A DNA stretch of 41,559 bases from Lachnospiraceae bacterium (GCA_022510705.1 JAFLSX010000018.1:1-41559); one strand, 5' to 3'; positions 7,280-15,914 are shown, numbered from the stretch's first letter. Notes: a model not told the origin generated them from the letters alone. Translations and numbers: made by a program.

Positions 7280-8184
7280 TATTCTTTCCTCCCGTTTATC
7301 CAAAAACACAGCAGTCTGACTCCGCCATAGAGAGCCACCATGACCGCCGTATAACCCAATCCGTAAAAGGTCCATACTACGCATATCTCAGCAAGCAGGC
7401 AAAGTATTACGCCCCTCCATCTGTGTCTTAAGCAGCACAACAGGGCATAGGGCAGGATAATACCCGTTCTCAAAGCTTCTCCCTGAAACCCTCCAAAGAA
7501 AAGTGTATATCCGTCCATGGGCAGGCTGTATGCCCCAAACTGAAAGATAAGTGTTGTAAAAAGCAAAAACAAAATACGCTTTTTCCCTTCCCGTGGAAAC
7601 AGATATTCTGCCCAGCCCAGATACACGGTATAGCTTAATAACAATACCGCGCAGGGCACCACACTATAGCAAAACAGCATCACCGGGATTTTCGTCCATT
7701 TGCAGACAGCAGCAAACAATGTGGGCAACACCAATATTTTCAGGCGCATGGGCATTCCATCCTGAAAGGCCTGACCCGTCAGCGGATTTACCTCATAGAT
7801 ACGGTCCGATGCCAGCATGGTCTGCACCATTTCGCCTGTGATATCATTCTTCAAATAGGGCATATGCGCCCAATAATACCATACTGCCTGCAATATGATA
7901 ATTCCGGCCAGCAGCAATAACCAGCCCGGATAATCCTGCAGCAATTTGCAGAAGGACTTTTCCTCCTGTCCCAAGGATGTGCCCTCCTGTTTGCGATGCC
8001 GAAAAGCAGTCCACACATTCCAGAGAACACCGCCTGATAACAATACCGCCAGTATAACAGTACAGACACTAAAAGAAAGTCCCAGAAAAAGTGCCGACAA
8101 ATGCGCAGCTTCCGCCAACCCGATTACGATCAGGCTGCATTCAACTACTCTATCGGGAATGGTTTTGCACACACTCTTCAACAC
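7279..8184 (-). CDS. DUF6077-like polytopic membrane protein
   Basis: A 301-residue protein with about eight hydrophobic segments and short loops. The pattern HMPYLKNDITGEMVQTMLAS, then 'LYGSMPMR'-like and MDGYTLFFGGFQGEALRTGI, resembles the DUF6077 family of clostridial membrane proteins; this is recalled from memory and unverified. The first extracytoplasmic loop contains the acidic NDITGE segment, the place where GT-C enzymes carry their catalytic acids, so a lipid-linked sugar transferase role is possible but not shown. The start is GTG with GGAGG six bases upstream. The next gene is coupled through TAATG. A perfect 12-bp hairpin lies about 60 bases upstream. Confidence 0.7.
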   Translation of the reverse strand: MLKSVCKTIPDRVVECSLIVIGLAEAAHLSALFLGLSFSVCTVILAVLLSGGVLWNVWTAFRHRKQEGTSLGQEEKSFCKLLQDYPGWLLLLAGIIILQAVWYYWAHMPYLKNDITGEMVQTMLASDRIYEVNPLTGQAFQDGMPMRLKILVLPTLFAAVCKWTKIPVMLFCYSVVPCAVLLLSYTVYLGWAEYLFPREGKKRILFLLFTTLIFQFGAYSLPMDGYTLFFGGFQGEALRTGIILPYALLCCLRHRWRGVILCLLAEICVVWTFYGLGYTAVMVALYGGVRLLCFWINGRKE

Positions 8185-8245
8185 TTTATTCCTCCAAATA
8201 GTATTTTACCAATTTTATCATATTTTTAGAAGAAGTACAACGTAA

Positions 8246-8273
8246 TACAGCAGGAAGAATCCTTCCTGCTGTA
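8246..8273. terminator. Perfect 12-bp hairpin, terminator-like but without a T-tract
   Basis: TACAGCAGGAAG and CTTCCTGCTGTA pair perfectly around the loop AATC. It lies between the Spo0A-domain gene and the DUF6077-like gene. Neither strand has a run of T after it, so it may slow or stop polymerase inefficiently, or act as an RNA-stabilising element in the leader of the membrane-protein pair. Confidence 0.5.
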
Positions 8274-8328
8274 CCGTATCAGCCGCATTTCATAACAGCC
8301 TGCCTGTTTCCTATTGTTTGCTGCCTAC

Positions 8329-8706
8329 TTACCTTGCCTTTATATCCAAACGTATTTTATCCGCTACTCTTGCAATATATTCACTGTTAGTCGGTCTTTG
8401 TCTGCCATCCTGCAAAGAATACCCGAAAAGCTTGGCAAAGGTCTGTGCATTCCCTCTGTTCCATGAAATCTCAATTGCGTTTCGTATTGCTCGTTCCACT
8501 TTCTGATCGGTTGTCTTGTAGCGTTTTGCAATAGCCGGATACATCAGTTTTGTTACGCTTGTCGCAACTTCCGCATCTTTTTCTGTCATCATAATAGCAT
8601 CACGCAGATAATAGTAACCTTTCAGATGCGCGGGAACCCCTATATCGAGCATTACTTCAGTGGTATAGATTTCCAGATCTATATCATTTACTACAGCAAT
8701 ATCCAT
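8329..8706 (-). CDS. Stand-alone Spo0A C-terminal (effector) domain protein
   Basis: At 125 residues the protein is essentially only the DNA-binding effector domain of the sporulation regulator Spo0A. IGVPAHLKGYYYLRDAI, VTKLMYPAIAKRYKTTDQ, VERAIRNAIEISWNRGN, LFGYSLQDGRQRPTNSEYIA and VADKIRLDIKA run in the same order as in full-length Spo0A. The receiver domain and linker are absent: only about ten residues precede the effector fold, and a proper AAAGGAG site supports the ATG, so this is a designed short gene and not a broken spo0A. Spo0A effector domains bind 0A boxes (TGTCGAA). Without a receiver it cannot be switched on by phosphorylation in the usual way. It lies inside the polysaccharide cluster, separated by 107 and 144 bp from its neighbours. 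Its target genes are unknown. Confidence 0.92.
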   Translation of the reverse strand: MDIAVVNDIDLEIYTTEVMLDIGVPAHLKGYYYLRDAIMMTEKDAEVATSVTKLMYPAIAKRYKTTDQKVERAIRNAIEISWNRGNAQTFAKLFGYSLQDGRQRPTNSEYIARVADKIRLDIKAR

Positions 8707-8813
8707 TCACTAACTCCTTTCTGTGAGCATGTGCGCTGCTTTCCATGCGGCTGCACTTATATCCTAGCATAACTTAAGGAACTAGAAAAGAGCTTTCCTT
8801 GCTTATTTAAACG

Positions 8814-9743
8814 TTACAACTCCTCCTTCAAGAGATATATCGGTCTTTGTTTTACCTCCATATATGTCTTGGCAAGATACTGCCCTACAATGCCCAAACA
8901 GAAAAGCTGTACCCCGCTGATCAATGACATAATACATACCATGGAAGGCCAGCCGGACACCGGATCCCCAAATATCAGCGTACGGACCACTATAAATACG
9001 ATCAGGATAAACGCCAATACACAGAAAAGAATTCCCATAACCGCTGCAAACGAAAGGGGCGCCGTAGAAAAAGCAGTGATGCCGTCAATAGAATACAACA
9101 GCAGCTTCCAAAAATTCCATTTGGTTTCTCCCTTTCGCCTTTCCACATTTTCAAATTCCAGCCATTTGGTTTTAAATCCTACCCAGCCAAAAATACCCTT
9201 GGTAAATCGGTTATACTCCGGCATCGCCAGGATGGCATCTACCATCTGTCTGGTCATCAACCGGTAATCTCTTGCACCGTCCATGATTTCCGTTCTGGAA
9301 ATACGCTTCATCAGCCGATAAAACCTACGGGCAAAAAAGGAGCGGACGGGAGGCTCTCCCTTACGGCTCACCCGTCTGGTAGCCACCGAATCGTAACCCT
9401 CCTCCAGGCAAGAAAACATCTGGGGAAGCAAGGAAGGGGGATCCTGCAGATCCGCATCCATGATCACAATATAATCTCCCCTGGATTTCTGCAATCCGGC
9501 ATACATGGCCGCCTCTTTCCCAAAATTCCGGGAAAAGGAAAGCAGATGCACTCTCTCGTCATTGGCGTGCAGTTTTTTCACTGCCGCCACGGTTGCATCC
9601 TTTGAACCGTCATCCACATACAGGATTTCCCAGGTTATTTCTTTCTCCCGAAAGAAGTCCTCATTTTTCAGAAATTCTTCATAAAAAAAAGGAACGTTTT
9701 CCTCTTCGTTATAACAAGGCACAATTACACTTAACAGCTTCAT
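8814..9743 (-). CDS. Polyprenyl-phosphate glycosyltransferase (GT2, DPM1/GtrB-like)
   Basis: The protein has 309 residues. The GT2 domain opens with SVIVPCYNEEENVP, carries VDDGSKDAT (Asp44-Asp45) and the DADLQDPP motif (96-103) typical of dolichol/bactoprenol-phosphate sugar transferases, and RDYRLM further on. It ends with two membrane segments (about 235-262 and 270-292), as in GtrB. Such enzymes load glucose or another sugar from a nucleotide sugar onto polyprenyl phosphate for use outside the membrane by GT-C enzymes. The membrane-protein pair further down could be such a user (inference). The start at MKLLSV is preceded by AGAAGGGATAGG; a longer start would overlap the mannose-1-phosphate guanylyltransferase gene. 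The gap to that gene is 29 bp. Confidence 0.88.
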   Translation of the reverse strand: MKLLSVIVPCYNEEENVPFFYEEFLKNEDFFREKEITWEILYVDDGSKDATVAAVKKLHANDERVHLLSFSRNFGKEAAMYAGLQKSRGDYIVIMDADLQDPPSLLPQMFSCLEEGYDSVATRRVSRKGEPPVRSFFARRFYRLMKRISRTEIMDGARDYRLMTRQMVDAILAMPEYNRFTKGIFGWVGFKTKWLEFENVERRKGETKWNFWKLLLYSIDGITAFSTAPLSFAAVMGILFCVLAFILIVFIVVRTLIFGDPVSGWPSMVCIMSLISGVQLFCLGIVGQYLAKTYMEVKQRPIYLLKEEL

Positions 9744-9772
9744 TTTCTGCCTATCCCTTCTTGCGCATTTCG

Positions 9773-10855
9773 CTAAAGATACTGTTCTTTCCCGTTTGCC
9801 TTCAAAAACTCCACCAGGTTTTTGACCTCCTGTGCTTTTTCTTTGCGGCATACAAGGATCGCATCCTCGGCCTCCACAATGATTAAATCTTTCACTCCGG
9901 AAGCCGCAATTAATTTATCTTTAGAATAGCAGATTGTGCCCTCCGTGTCCATAAAAATATGGCTTCCCACACCTACATTGCCCCATGCATCCGTATCATG
10001 CAGTAACGCTAAGGCATCCAGACTTCCCACATCATTCCAGCCAAACGCTCCCTCCAACATCACTACATTATCCGCCCGTTCCATAATTCCATAATCAATG
10101 GAAAGTTTGGGAATCCCGGGATAGACCTCCTCCAAAACCCGGGCCTCTTCTCCACACTCTATCGCTTCCCCGATTTTTACCAGACAGTCATAGATATCCG
10201 GTAACAGCTTCTCGAAAGCTTGCAGAATAACCGAAGCCTTCCAGATGAAAATACCGCTGTTCCACGAGTAACCTCCGGCGCGTAAATATTCCCCGGCCAC
10301 CACTTCCGAAGGTTTTTCCACAAATTCCTCAACCGCACGATATGCTGCCGCAACCCCTTCCGCATTTTTTGCTGCACTGCTTTTAATATAACCGTAGCCG
10401 GTAGCCGGATAGGTAGGTGCAATTCCTATGGTAACCAAAAAATCTTTCTCCTCTGCCAGTGCAATTCCCTGTTGAAGAATCTGTGTATAAAGAGCCTCCT
10501 GGCGGATATAATGATCCGAGGGCACAATGCACAGAACGCCATCCCCCTGTTTTTTCATGATTTCCATAGCGGCATAACCGATACATGCTGCGGTATTACG
10601 GGCTGCCGGCTCCTTTAAAATATGGTCTTCCATGATCCGTCCCTTCATCAGCTCCAGAGTTTTGTCCGCATAGATCGTATTCGTAATTACAAAGATATTC
10701 TCTTTTTCCATAAGCCCGGCCAGTCTGTCGAAAGTTTCATTTACCAGTATATCCCGACCTGTTAAATTTAAAAACTGCTTGGGCAGCGCCTTGCGGCTTA
10801 AAGGCCAGAAACGGGTCCCCCCGCCTCCAGCCATAATGATTCCGTATACTTTCAT
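9773..10855 (-). CDS. manC: Mannose-1-phosphate guanylyltransferase (GDP-mannose pyrophosphorylase)
   Basis: A 360-residue nucleotidyltransferase. It opens with [24 protein letters not shown], the signature of sugar-nucleotide pyrophosphorylases with the GTRFWPLSR form specific for GDP-mannose enzymes, and continues with [15 protein letters not shown] and [10 protein letters not shown]. It makes GDP-mannose from Man-1-P and GTP. It lacks the C-terminal mannose-6-phosphate isomerase domain of the bifunctional type II enzymes, so an isomerase and phosphomannomutase must be supplied elsewhere. Its ATG overlaps the stop of the fcl gene by four bases (ATGA), giving translational coupling in the order gmd-fcl-manC. 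GDP-mannose is the substrate of Gmd, so the three genes form a complete GDP-L-fucose route. Confidence 0.93.
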   Translation of the reverse strand: MKVYGIIMAGGGGTRFWPLSRKALPKQFLNLTGRDILVNETFDRLAGLMEKENIFVITNTIYADKTLELMKGRIMEDHILKEPAARNTAACIGYAAMEIMKKQGDGVLCIVPSDHYIRQEALYTQILQQGIALAEEKDFLVTIGIAPTYPATGYGYIKSSAAKNAEGVAAAYRAVEEFVEKPSEVVAGEYLRAGGYSWNSGIFIWKASVILQAFEKLLPDIYDCLVKIGEAIECGEEARVLEEVYPGIPKLSIDYGIMERADNVVMLEGAFGWNDVGSLDALALLHDTDAWGNVGVGSHIFMDTEGTICYSKDKLIAASGVKDLIIVEAEDAILVCRKEKAQEVKNLVEFLKANGKEQYL

Positions 10856-11793
10856 AATCTCGCTTTCTCCACGTTTTTACAAAACCAGTCATAGGCCAGC
10901 CGGATTCCCTCCTGCAGCTGTACTCTATGTGTCCATCCCAAAACATGAAGTCTGTTTACATCCGTCAATTTTCTGGGCGTTCCGTCTGGCATATTGCTGT
11001 TCCAACGGATTTCCCCGGCAAACCCAACCACCTGTCTCACTGTTTCCGCCAATTCCTTTATGGAAATCTCCTGTCCCGTACCGATATTGACATGCTGCTC
11101 ACCGTCATAGTTTTCCAGTAAAAATACACAGGCATCCGCCATATCGTCCACATACAAAAATTCCCGCAGGGGTGCTCCCGTCCCCCACAGTTCCACATAG
11201 GGTGCATTCGCTATTTTCGCATCATGAAACTTACGAATCATCGCAGGCATGACATGGGAACCCTTAAGGTCATAATTATCCTCCGGCCCATATAGATTCG
11301 TGGGCATACAGCTGATAAAATTATCCCCGTACTGCCGTTTAAAATATTGGCACATCTTTAGTCCCGCTATTTTTGCAATGGCATAGGCCTCGTTGGTTTC
11401 CTCTAACGGTCCTCCAAGCAACGCCTCCTCCGCAATGGGCTGGGGTGCCATCCGCGGATAAATGCAGGTACTTCCCAGAAACAGCAGTTTTTTAACCTGA
11501 TAGTCATGGGCGCATTTAATGACATTGCACTGTATCTGCATGTTTTCATAAGCAAATTCTGCGGGTGCTATACTGTTGGCATGAATACCTCCTACTTTGG
11601 CCGCAGCCAGAATCACAATATCAGGACGTTCTTTCTCAAAAAAAGCTCGTACAGCAGCCTGTTCTGTCAGATCCAGTTCCCCGTGGGTTCTCATGACCAG
11701 GTCGCTATATCCCTTTTCCTTTAGCCTGCGTACAATGGCGCTCCCCACCAACCCTCTATGTCCCGCCACATAAATTTTATCCGTTTTTTCCAT
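10852..11793 (-). CDS. fcl: GDP-L-fucose synthase (GDP-4-keto-6-deoxymannose 3,5-epimerase-4-reductase)
   Basis: A 313-residue extended SDR enzyme, the normal length. The NADP-binding site [12 protein letters not shown] lies at residues 9-20. The catalytic triad is Ser108 (GSTCIYP), Tyr137 and Lys141 (YAIAK), each one position from the E. coli enzyme (107/136/140). [13 protein letters not shown] and LYGPEDNYD are also typical. It performs the last two steps, epimerisation and reduction, to GDP-L-fucose. The start at MEKTDK follows AAGGGATCGATC; an upstream start would overlap gmd by 35 bases. The gap to gmd is 34 bp and it overlaps manC by four bases. Confidence 0.96.
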   Translation of the reverse strand: MEKTDKIYVAGHRGLVGSAIVRRLKEKGYSDLVMRTHGELDLTEQAAVRAFFEKERPDIVILAAAKVGGIHANSIAPAEFAYENMQIQCNVIKCAHDYQVKKLLFLGSTCIYPRMAPQPIAEEALLGGPLEETNEAYAIAKIAGLKMCQYFKRQYGDNFISCMPTNLYGPEDNYDLKGSHVMPAMIRKFHDAKIANAPYVELWGTGAPLREFLYVDDMADACVFLLENYDGEQHVNIGTGQEISIKELAETVRQVVGFAGEIRWNSNMPDGTPRKLTDVNRLHVLGWTHRVQLQEGIRLAYDWFCKNVEKARL

Positions 11794-11827
11794 GATCGAT
11801 CCCTTCGTTTTTACATTGGTTCCGGGC

Positions 11828-12919
11828 TTAGTCCTGCCCTTTGCTGTTACGATATTCTTCACAGCACAGCCCGGTAACTGTTTTCAGATCTGCTTCCATC
11901 ATCATTTTTACCAGTTCTTTGAAACTCGTACCCGCATGCCAGCCAAGCTCCTCTTCGGCCTTATGGGGATCACCCCATAATTCCTCCACTTCCGCGGGAC
12001 GATAATATATGGGATTTACATCTACAAGCAAAGATCCGCTCCGTGCGTCATATCCTTTTTCATCAATCCCTCTTCCTTCCCAGCGGATGGTAATGCCAAG
12101 ATTTTCCAATGCTTCTTCCACAAATTCTCTTACGGTGTGTGTTTCTCCGGTTGCCAGCACATAGTCTCCCGGTTTCTCCTGCTGCAGCATCAGCCACATA
12201 CCCCGGACATAATCACCGGCAAATCCCCAATCCCTCTTGGCATCCAGATTACCTAACGACAGCTTCTTTTGTCTGCCTGCCGCAATATTGGCAATGGCTA
12301 AAGTAATCTTGCGCGTCACGAAATTTTCTCCCCTTCTGGGGGACTCATGATTGAACAGAATGCCATTGCAGGTAAACAGATCATATGCCTCTCTGTAATT
12401 GACAGTTATCCAATAAGAATACAGCTTTGCCGCTCCATAGGGACTCTTAGGGTAGAAAGGCGTTGCTTCACTCTGCGGTGCAGTCCCCGGTAAGCCTCCG
12501 AACAGTTCAGAGGTAGAGGCCTGATAAAGCCTGCATTCACCACCCCAGATCCGTAATGCCTCCAAAAGCCGCAACGTACCCAGACCGGTGGTTTCTGCCG
12601 TATACTCCGGCACCTCAAAAGAGATTCCCACATGGGACTGGGCTGCCAGATTGTATACCTCCGCCGGCTGAATTTCTGCCACCAGACGCAGTAGACAACT
12701 GGAATCGGTTAAATCTCCGTAATGCAGAAAAAAATCCTTATTATTAACTTCCGAATGCAGGATACTATCCAATCTGTCCAGATTCTCCAAACTGTGCCGG
12801 CGAATGATCCCATGAACCTCATATCCCTTCTCCAACAGAAATTCTGCCAGATAGGAACCGTCCTGTCCTGTCACCCCGGTTATCAGCGCCCGCTTTTTCC
12901 TTGTTTTTAAATTACTCAT
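11828..12919 (-). CDS. gmd: GDP-mannose 4,6-dehydratase
   Basis: The protein has 363 residues. [23 protein letters not shown] (11-33) is the Gmd NADP-binding signature; the active site holds the STSELFG block (135-141) and Tyr161-x-x-x-Lys165 (YGAAK), and RNFES-type [15 protein letters not shown] is present. It turns GDP-D-mannose into GDP-4-keto-6-deoxy-D-mannose, used by Fcl two genes on. The start at MSNLKT follows GAGG six bases upstream. This is the first gene of the cluster, with a strong promoter that overlaps the promoter of a divergent AraC regulator. Confidence 0.96.
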   Translation of the reverse strand: MSNLKTRKKRALITGVTGQDGSYLAEFLLEKGYEVHGIIRRHSLENLDRLDSILHSEVNNKDFFLHYGDLTDSSCLLRLVAEIQPAEVYNLAAQSHVGISFEVPEYTAETTGLGTLRLLEALRIWGGECRLYQASTSELFGGLPGTAPQSEATPFYPKSPYGAAKLYSYWITVNYREAYDLFTCNGILFNHESPRRGENFVTRKITLAIANIAAGRQKKLSLGNLDAKRDWGFAGDYVRGMWLMLQQEKPGDYVLATGETHTVREFVEEALENLGITIRWEGRGIDEKGYDARSGSLLVDVNPIYYRPAEVEELWGDPHKAEEELGWHAGTSFKELVKMMMEADLKTVTGLCCEEYRNSKGQD

Positions 12920-12957
12920 CGTTATCCTCTCATTCAAAAATATTACTTTATTTCCTA

Positions 12958-12986
12958 TTTTCAAAACGAGTATACTATTGTATAAT
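12958..12986 (+). promoter_or_regulatory. Promoter of the AraC-family gene
   Basis: TTTTCA (four of six -35 matches), 17 bp, and a perfect TATAAT at 12981-12986. It lies on the opposite strand of, and overlaps, the gmd promoter, so polymerase cannot occupy both at once. Confidence 0.6.
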
Positions 12987-12997
12987 AGCCTTATCAA
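12969..12997 (-). promoter_or_regulatory. Promoter of the gmd-led polysaccharide operon
   Basis: On the minus strand: TTGATA, 17 bp, TATACT, a near-consensus sigma-A promoter. The -10 lies within the perfect 8-bp palindrome AGTATACT, and the spacer is shared with the -10 of the divergent AraC gene. Confidence 0.8.
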
Positions 12998-13051
12998 TCT
13001 ACTTTATTGCTTTTTAATTGTAAAATATTGCTATTTTAGAGGAGATATAAC

Positions 13052-13885
13052 ATGCCCGGTTCCGCTTCAGAACGTATTTTGACAACGCCCTCCGCCTATA
13101 CCAAAGCCCATTACCTATATGTACAGGAAGCAGGCACCTTAAAAAGTGTGGAGCCTCATATCAGCCGGCGCGAACAATTGGAATCCTGTCTGTTTTTTAT
13201 TGTGACGAAGGGTTGCGGCTCAGTGGTCTTAAACGGAAACCGCCATGTCTTGCAGGCAGGAGACTGCGTGTTTATTAACTGCCGGGTTCCCTACTCCCAT
13301 GAAAGCAGCAGAGAGTCTCCCTGGTCTTTGATGTGGGTACATTTTCACGGTCCCCAGGCCGATGCTTTTTACCGTCTGTATCAAAAAAGGGACGGACGTC
13401 CGGTATTTACTCCCCCTTCCTTGGCTCCTTATCAGGAAATCCTGCAATTACTCTTTGAACTGCAGCAGTCCGACGATGCGCTTTCCGACCTATTATGCCA
13501 TCGCTATCTCACCGATCTGATTTCCCAAATATTTTTGGATGTATTTCAGGGTTCCGGTAATGCGGCGATCCCCGACAAATTCCGTAACATTCGGGAATAT
13601 TTGGAAAGCCACTATGCGGAAAAAATTTCCCTTGACAGACTTTCGGAGGCCTTTTATATCAGCAAATATCATTTACTGCGGGAATATAAGCGTCTGTTCG
13701 GCACTACCATTCAAAATGATTTAACCAGCAGACGGCTGACAAAAGCAAAATCCCTGCTCCGTTTTTCCAAAGAAAGTGTAGAAAGCATTGCCTTATCCTG
13801 CGGTTTTCAAACCTCCTCCTACTTTATCAAAGTATTTAAACAGTATGAAAATCTAACGCCTCTTGAATACCGCAGAAAGTGGTGA
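13052..13885 (+). CDS. AraC-family transcriptional regulator
   Basis: A 277-residue protein with an N-terminal cupin-like sensor domain (about 20-150; GSVVLNGNRHVLQAGDCVFIN is a characteristic strand pattern) and two C-terminal helix-turn-helix units (about 175-277) ending in the AraC signature IALSCGFQTSSYFIKVFKQYENLTPLEYRR. The start follows AGGAGAT. Family members of this build usually sense a small molecule, often a sugar, and act on a nearby promoter. The divergent gmd operon, whose promoter overlaps its own, is the obvious target; regulation of the downstream yuiD and yerB genes is also possible. The ligand is unknown. Confidence 0.92.
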   Translation: MPGSASERILTTPSAYTKAHYLYVQEAGTLKSVEPHISRREQLESCLFFIVTKGCGSVVLNGNRHVLQAGDCVFINCRVPYSHESSRESPWSLMWVHFHGPQADAFYRLYQKRDGRPVFTPPSLAPYQEILQLLFELQQSDDALSDLLCHRYLTDLISQIFLDVFQGSGNAAIPDKFRNIREYLESHYAEKISLDRLSEAFYISKYHLLREYKRLFGTTIQNDLTSRRLTKAKSLLRFSKESVESIALSCGFQTSSYFIKVFKQYENLTPLEYRRKW

Positions 13886-13914
13886 TATACTGAACGATGT
13901 AAGTGAGGTTGCCT

Positions 13915-14373
13915 ATGAATTTTTTAATAGAAATGTTTTCCAACAAAATATTTGTGTGCGCAGTTTCAGGCTGGCTGACCGCACAGATATTAAAAACATT
14001 GATACATACGTTATTTACCAAAAAATTTATTGCAGAGCGATTGGTTGGCAGCGGCGGTATGCCAAGTTCCCATTCCTGCACAGTCTGCGCCCTGGCAACA
14101 TCCGCCGGCATTCTCTATGGACCTTCCAGCTTTGAATTTGCCATTTCTCTGATTTTGGCACTCATTGTCATGTACGATGCCATAGGAGTTCGCAGGGAAA
14201 CGGGCATTCAGGCCAAAATCCTCAATGAAATGCTGGATGTCTTTGCGGATATGGGCAGTGATATGTCTCCCCAGGACAAGCTGAAGGAATTTGTAGGACA
14301 CACTCCGCTACAGGTGGCAATTGGAGCCATTTTAGGTATTCTCATTGCCTTTATGGTATGCAGTGTGTTATAA
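13915..14373 (+). CDS. yuiD: YuiD-type divergent PAP2 family membrane protein (DUF212)
   Basis: A 152-residue protein with three to four membrane segments. SGGMPSSHSCTVCALAT (about 44-60) is the DUF212 form of the PAP2/haloperoxidase phosphatase motif, followed by MYDAIGVRRETGIQAKILNEM and DKLKEFVGHTPLQVAIGAILG. The family has the G-x-P-S-S-H motif of acid phosphatases but no proven substrate; a lipid phosphate is a guess. The start at MNFLIEM is chosen because GAGG precedes it by six bases. The gap to araC is 29 bp, so the two may share a transcript. Confidence 0.9.
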   Translation: MNFLIEMFSNKIFVCAVSGWLTAQILKTLIHTLFTKKFIAERLVGSGGMPSSHSCTVCALATSAGILYGPSSFEFAISLILALIVMYDAIGVRRETGIQAKILNEMLDVFADMGSDMSPQDKLKEFVGHTPLQVAIGAILGILIAFMVCSVL

Positions 14374-14411
14374 TCATTCATGATGGATTTTGACGAAAGA
14401 GAGGAGTTAAA

Positions 14412-15590
14412 ATGAAAAAAAATAAATTAATTCTGTCCTTATCCCTTGCAGCAATTTTGCTTTTAAGTGCCTGCGGCGGAGATAAGCAGACTTCGGTACA
14501 TCCCGATGATCTGGCAGAACCCATAGGCGGGGAGTCCACTGCTCCTGAAGAAACGGAAACAGTTCCGGAAGATACTTTGTCGGAGGTTCCTCCCGCCGAA
14601 GGAATGGTGCGCAGTTCCCTGACCAATGAATGGATAGACGGGGATGTGGCTAATATCCGTCCCATTGCGGTTATGTTCCCCACTGACAAAGGCTCCCAGC
14701 CCCAATACGGCATCGGACTTGCCGGCGTTTTATACGAATGTATGGAAGAGGGCGGAATGTCCCGTCAGATGGGTATCATCGAAGACTGGCAGGAGTTGGA
14801 GCAGATTGGCAATATCAGAAGCTGCCGTGATTATTACGCATACTGGAGTATGGAATGGGATTCTTTCCTGGTTCACTGGGGCGGTCCTTTCTATTTGGCG
14901 GATGTGGTAAACAGAAGTGATGTAAACAACTTGAGTGGCGCTACAGTGGGCGGCGGTAATGCAGTGGCCCCCGCAGTCGGCAGCAATGCGTTTTATCGCT
15001 GGGATCAGAACAATCCTACCAACTCCAACCCCACCGCCAATATTCACAACGGTTTTACCAACGGCGAAAAACTGGTGGAGCAGATTAATAAGCTGGGTTA
15101 TCAGATGGAGCACAGGGATGCTTATTACGAGCCCAATCACTTCAATTTTGCTCCTGCTTCCGAGCCCAACACTCTGGAAGACGCAAAGGGCTCCTTTGAA
15201 GCAACCGAAGTGGACCTATCCAAGATTTTTACGACTACAAAAACCTCCTTCACTTATGATGAAGAGACCGGCACGTATTGGAAATATTTATACGGAGATA
15301 AACAGATTGATGTGATAACGGGTGAGCAGCTCGCCTTCACCAACATCATCATCCAGGATACCTATTGGGAAAAACGGGACGATAAAGGATACTTGATTTT
15401 CCAAGTACATGATTCCGGTCGCAGCGGTTATTATTTCACGCAAGGCCGTGGCATCCCCATCACATGGACCAAAGAAAGCGATTATGCGCCTACCAGATAT
15501 TACGACTTGGACGGTAACGAGATTCAGCTGAATACCGGTCACACCTATATCGGTGTCGCACAAGAGGGACGTGAGCCTATCTATAAATAA
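14412..15590 (+). CDS. yerB: DUF3048 lipoprotein (YerB-like)
   Basis: A 392-residue protein with a lipoprotein signal peptide: a basic start, a hydrophobic core and the lipobox LLLSAC with Cys21 as the lipidated residue. An acidic, Glu/Thr/Pro-rich linker (about 25-60) follows. The mature part holds DUF3048 hallmarks: RPIAVMFPTDKGSQPQYGIGLAGVLYECMEEGGMSRQMGII, then NIRSCRDYYAYWSMEWDSFLVHWGG, and a C-terminal beta-rich domain. YerB-type proteins are surface lipoproteins of unknown biochemical role in Bacillus and Clostridia. It has a good AGAGGAG site and ends at a bidirectional terminator. Confidence 0.92.
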   Translation: MKKNKLILSLSLAAILLLSACGGDKQTSVHPDDLAEPIGGESTAPEETETVPEDTLSEVPPAEGMVRSSLTNEWIDGDVANIRPIAVMFPTDKGSQPQYGIGLAGVLYECMEEGGMSRQMGIIEDWQELEQIGNIRSCRDYYAYWSMEWDSFLVHWGGPFYLADVVNRSDVNNLSGATVGGGNAVAPAVGSNAFYRWDQNNPTNSNPTANIHNGFTNGEKLVEQINKLGYQMEHRDAYYEPNHFNFAPASEPNTLEDAKGSFEATEVDLSKIFTTTKTSFTYDEETGTYWKYLYGDKQIDVITGEQLAFTNIIIQDTYWEKRDDKGYLIFQVHDSGRSGYYFTQGRGIPITWTKESDYAPTRYYDLDGNEIQLNTGHTYIGVAQEGREPIYK

Positions 15591-15611
15591 GGATACGCAT
15601 TAATCAAACGA

Positions 15612-15638
15612 AAAGCAGCAGGCTGTGCCTGCTGCTTT
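15612..15638. terminator. Bidirectional intrinsic terminator between yerB and the HPr gene
   Basis: AAAGCAGCAGGC and GCCTGCTGCTTT pair perfectly (12 bp) around a three-base loop. Moderate T-rich flanks are present on both sides, and the hairpin lies between convergent genes. Confidence 0.88.
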
Positions 15639-15650
15639 ATATTTGCTGTT

Positions 15651-15914
15651 TTATTCCCCAAGGCCGCTTTCAATGGCACCGATCAAGGACTTTAACGCCT
15701 CTTCCTCGTCCTCGCCTTCACAGGTGAACTCCACTTCATCCCCACATTTTACACATGCGCCCAATACACTTAATACACTCTTTGCATTTGCCGTATTATC
15801 TCTAAATGTAAATGTGACCAACGATTTGAATTTCATTGCTTCCTTACACAGGATACCGGCCGGTCGTAAATGCAGCCCTGTCGGGTTCTTGATGACAACC
15901 TTTTGTCTTACCAT
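15651..15914 (-). CDS. ptsH: HPr-family phosphocarrier protein
   Basis: An 87-residue protein, the normal HPr size. His15 lies in NPTGLHLRPAG, the site phosphorylated by enzyme I, and Ser46 in AKSVLSVLG, the site used by HPr kinase in Gram-positive carbon catabolite control. Both are at the canonical positions once the start is placed at MVRQK, eight bases after GGAGG; the TTG five codons upstream would swallow that site. Position 16 is Leu, where many HPr have Ala. It is the last gene after glmM (66 bp gap). Enzyme I is not adjacent, so whether this is the main sugar-transport HPr or a regulatory copy is open. Confidence 0.93.
   Translation of the reverse strand: MVRQKVVIKNPTGLHLRPAGILCKEAMKFKSLVTFTFRDNTANAKSVLSVLGACVKCGDEVEFTCEGEDEEEALKSLIGAIESGLGE

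Noticed and set aside
7279-7384. Possible sequencing frameshift joining the two membrane-protein genes
   Set aside because: A clean TAATG junction and a well-placed GGGAGG argue for two real genes; kept only as a possible natural split.
10726-10733. TGTCGAAA, a perfect 0A-box core for the Spo0A-domain protein
   Set aside because: It is inside the manC coding region, not at a promoter; one 7-base match in 41 kb is expected by chance. No 0A box was seen in the cluster's promoters.
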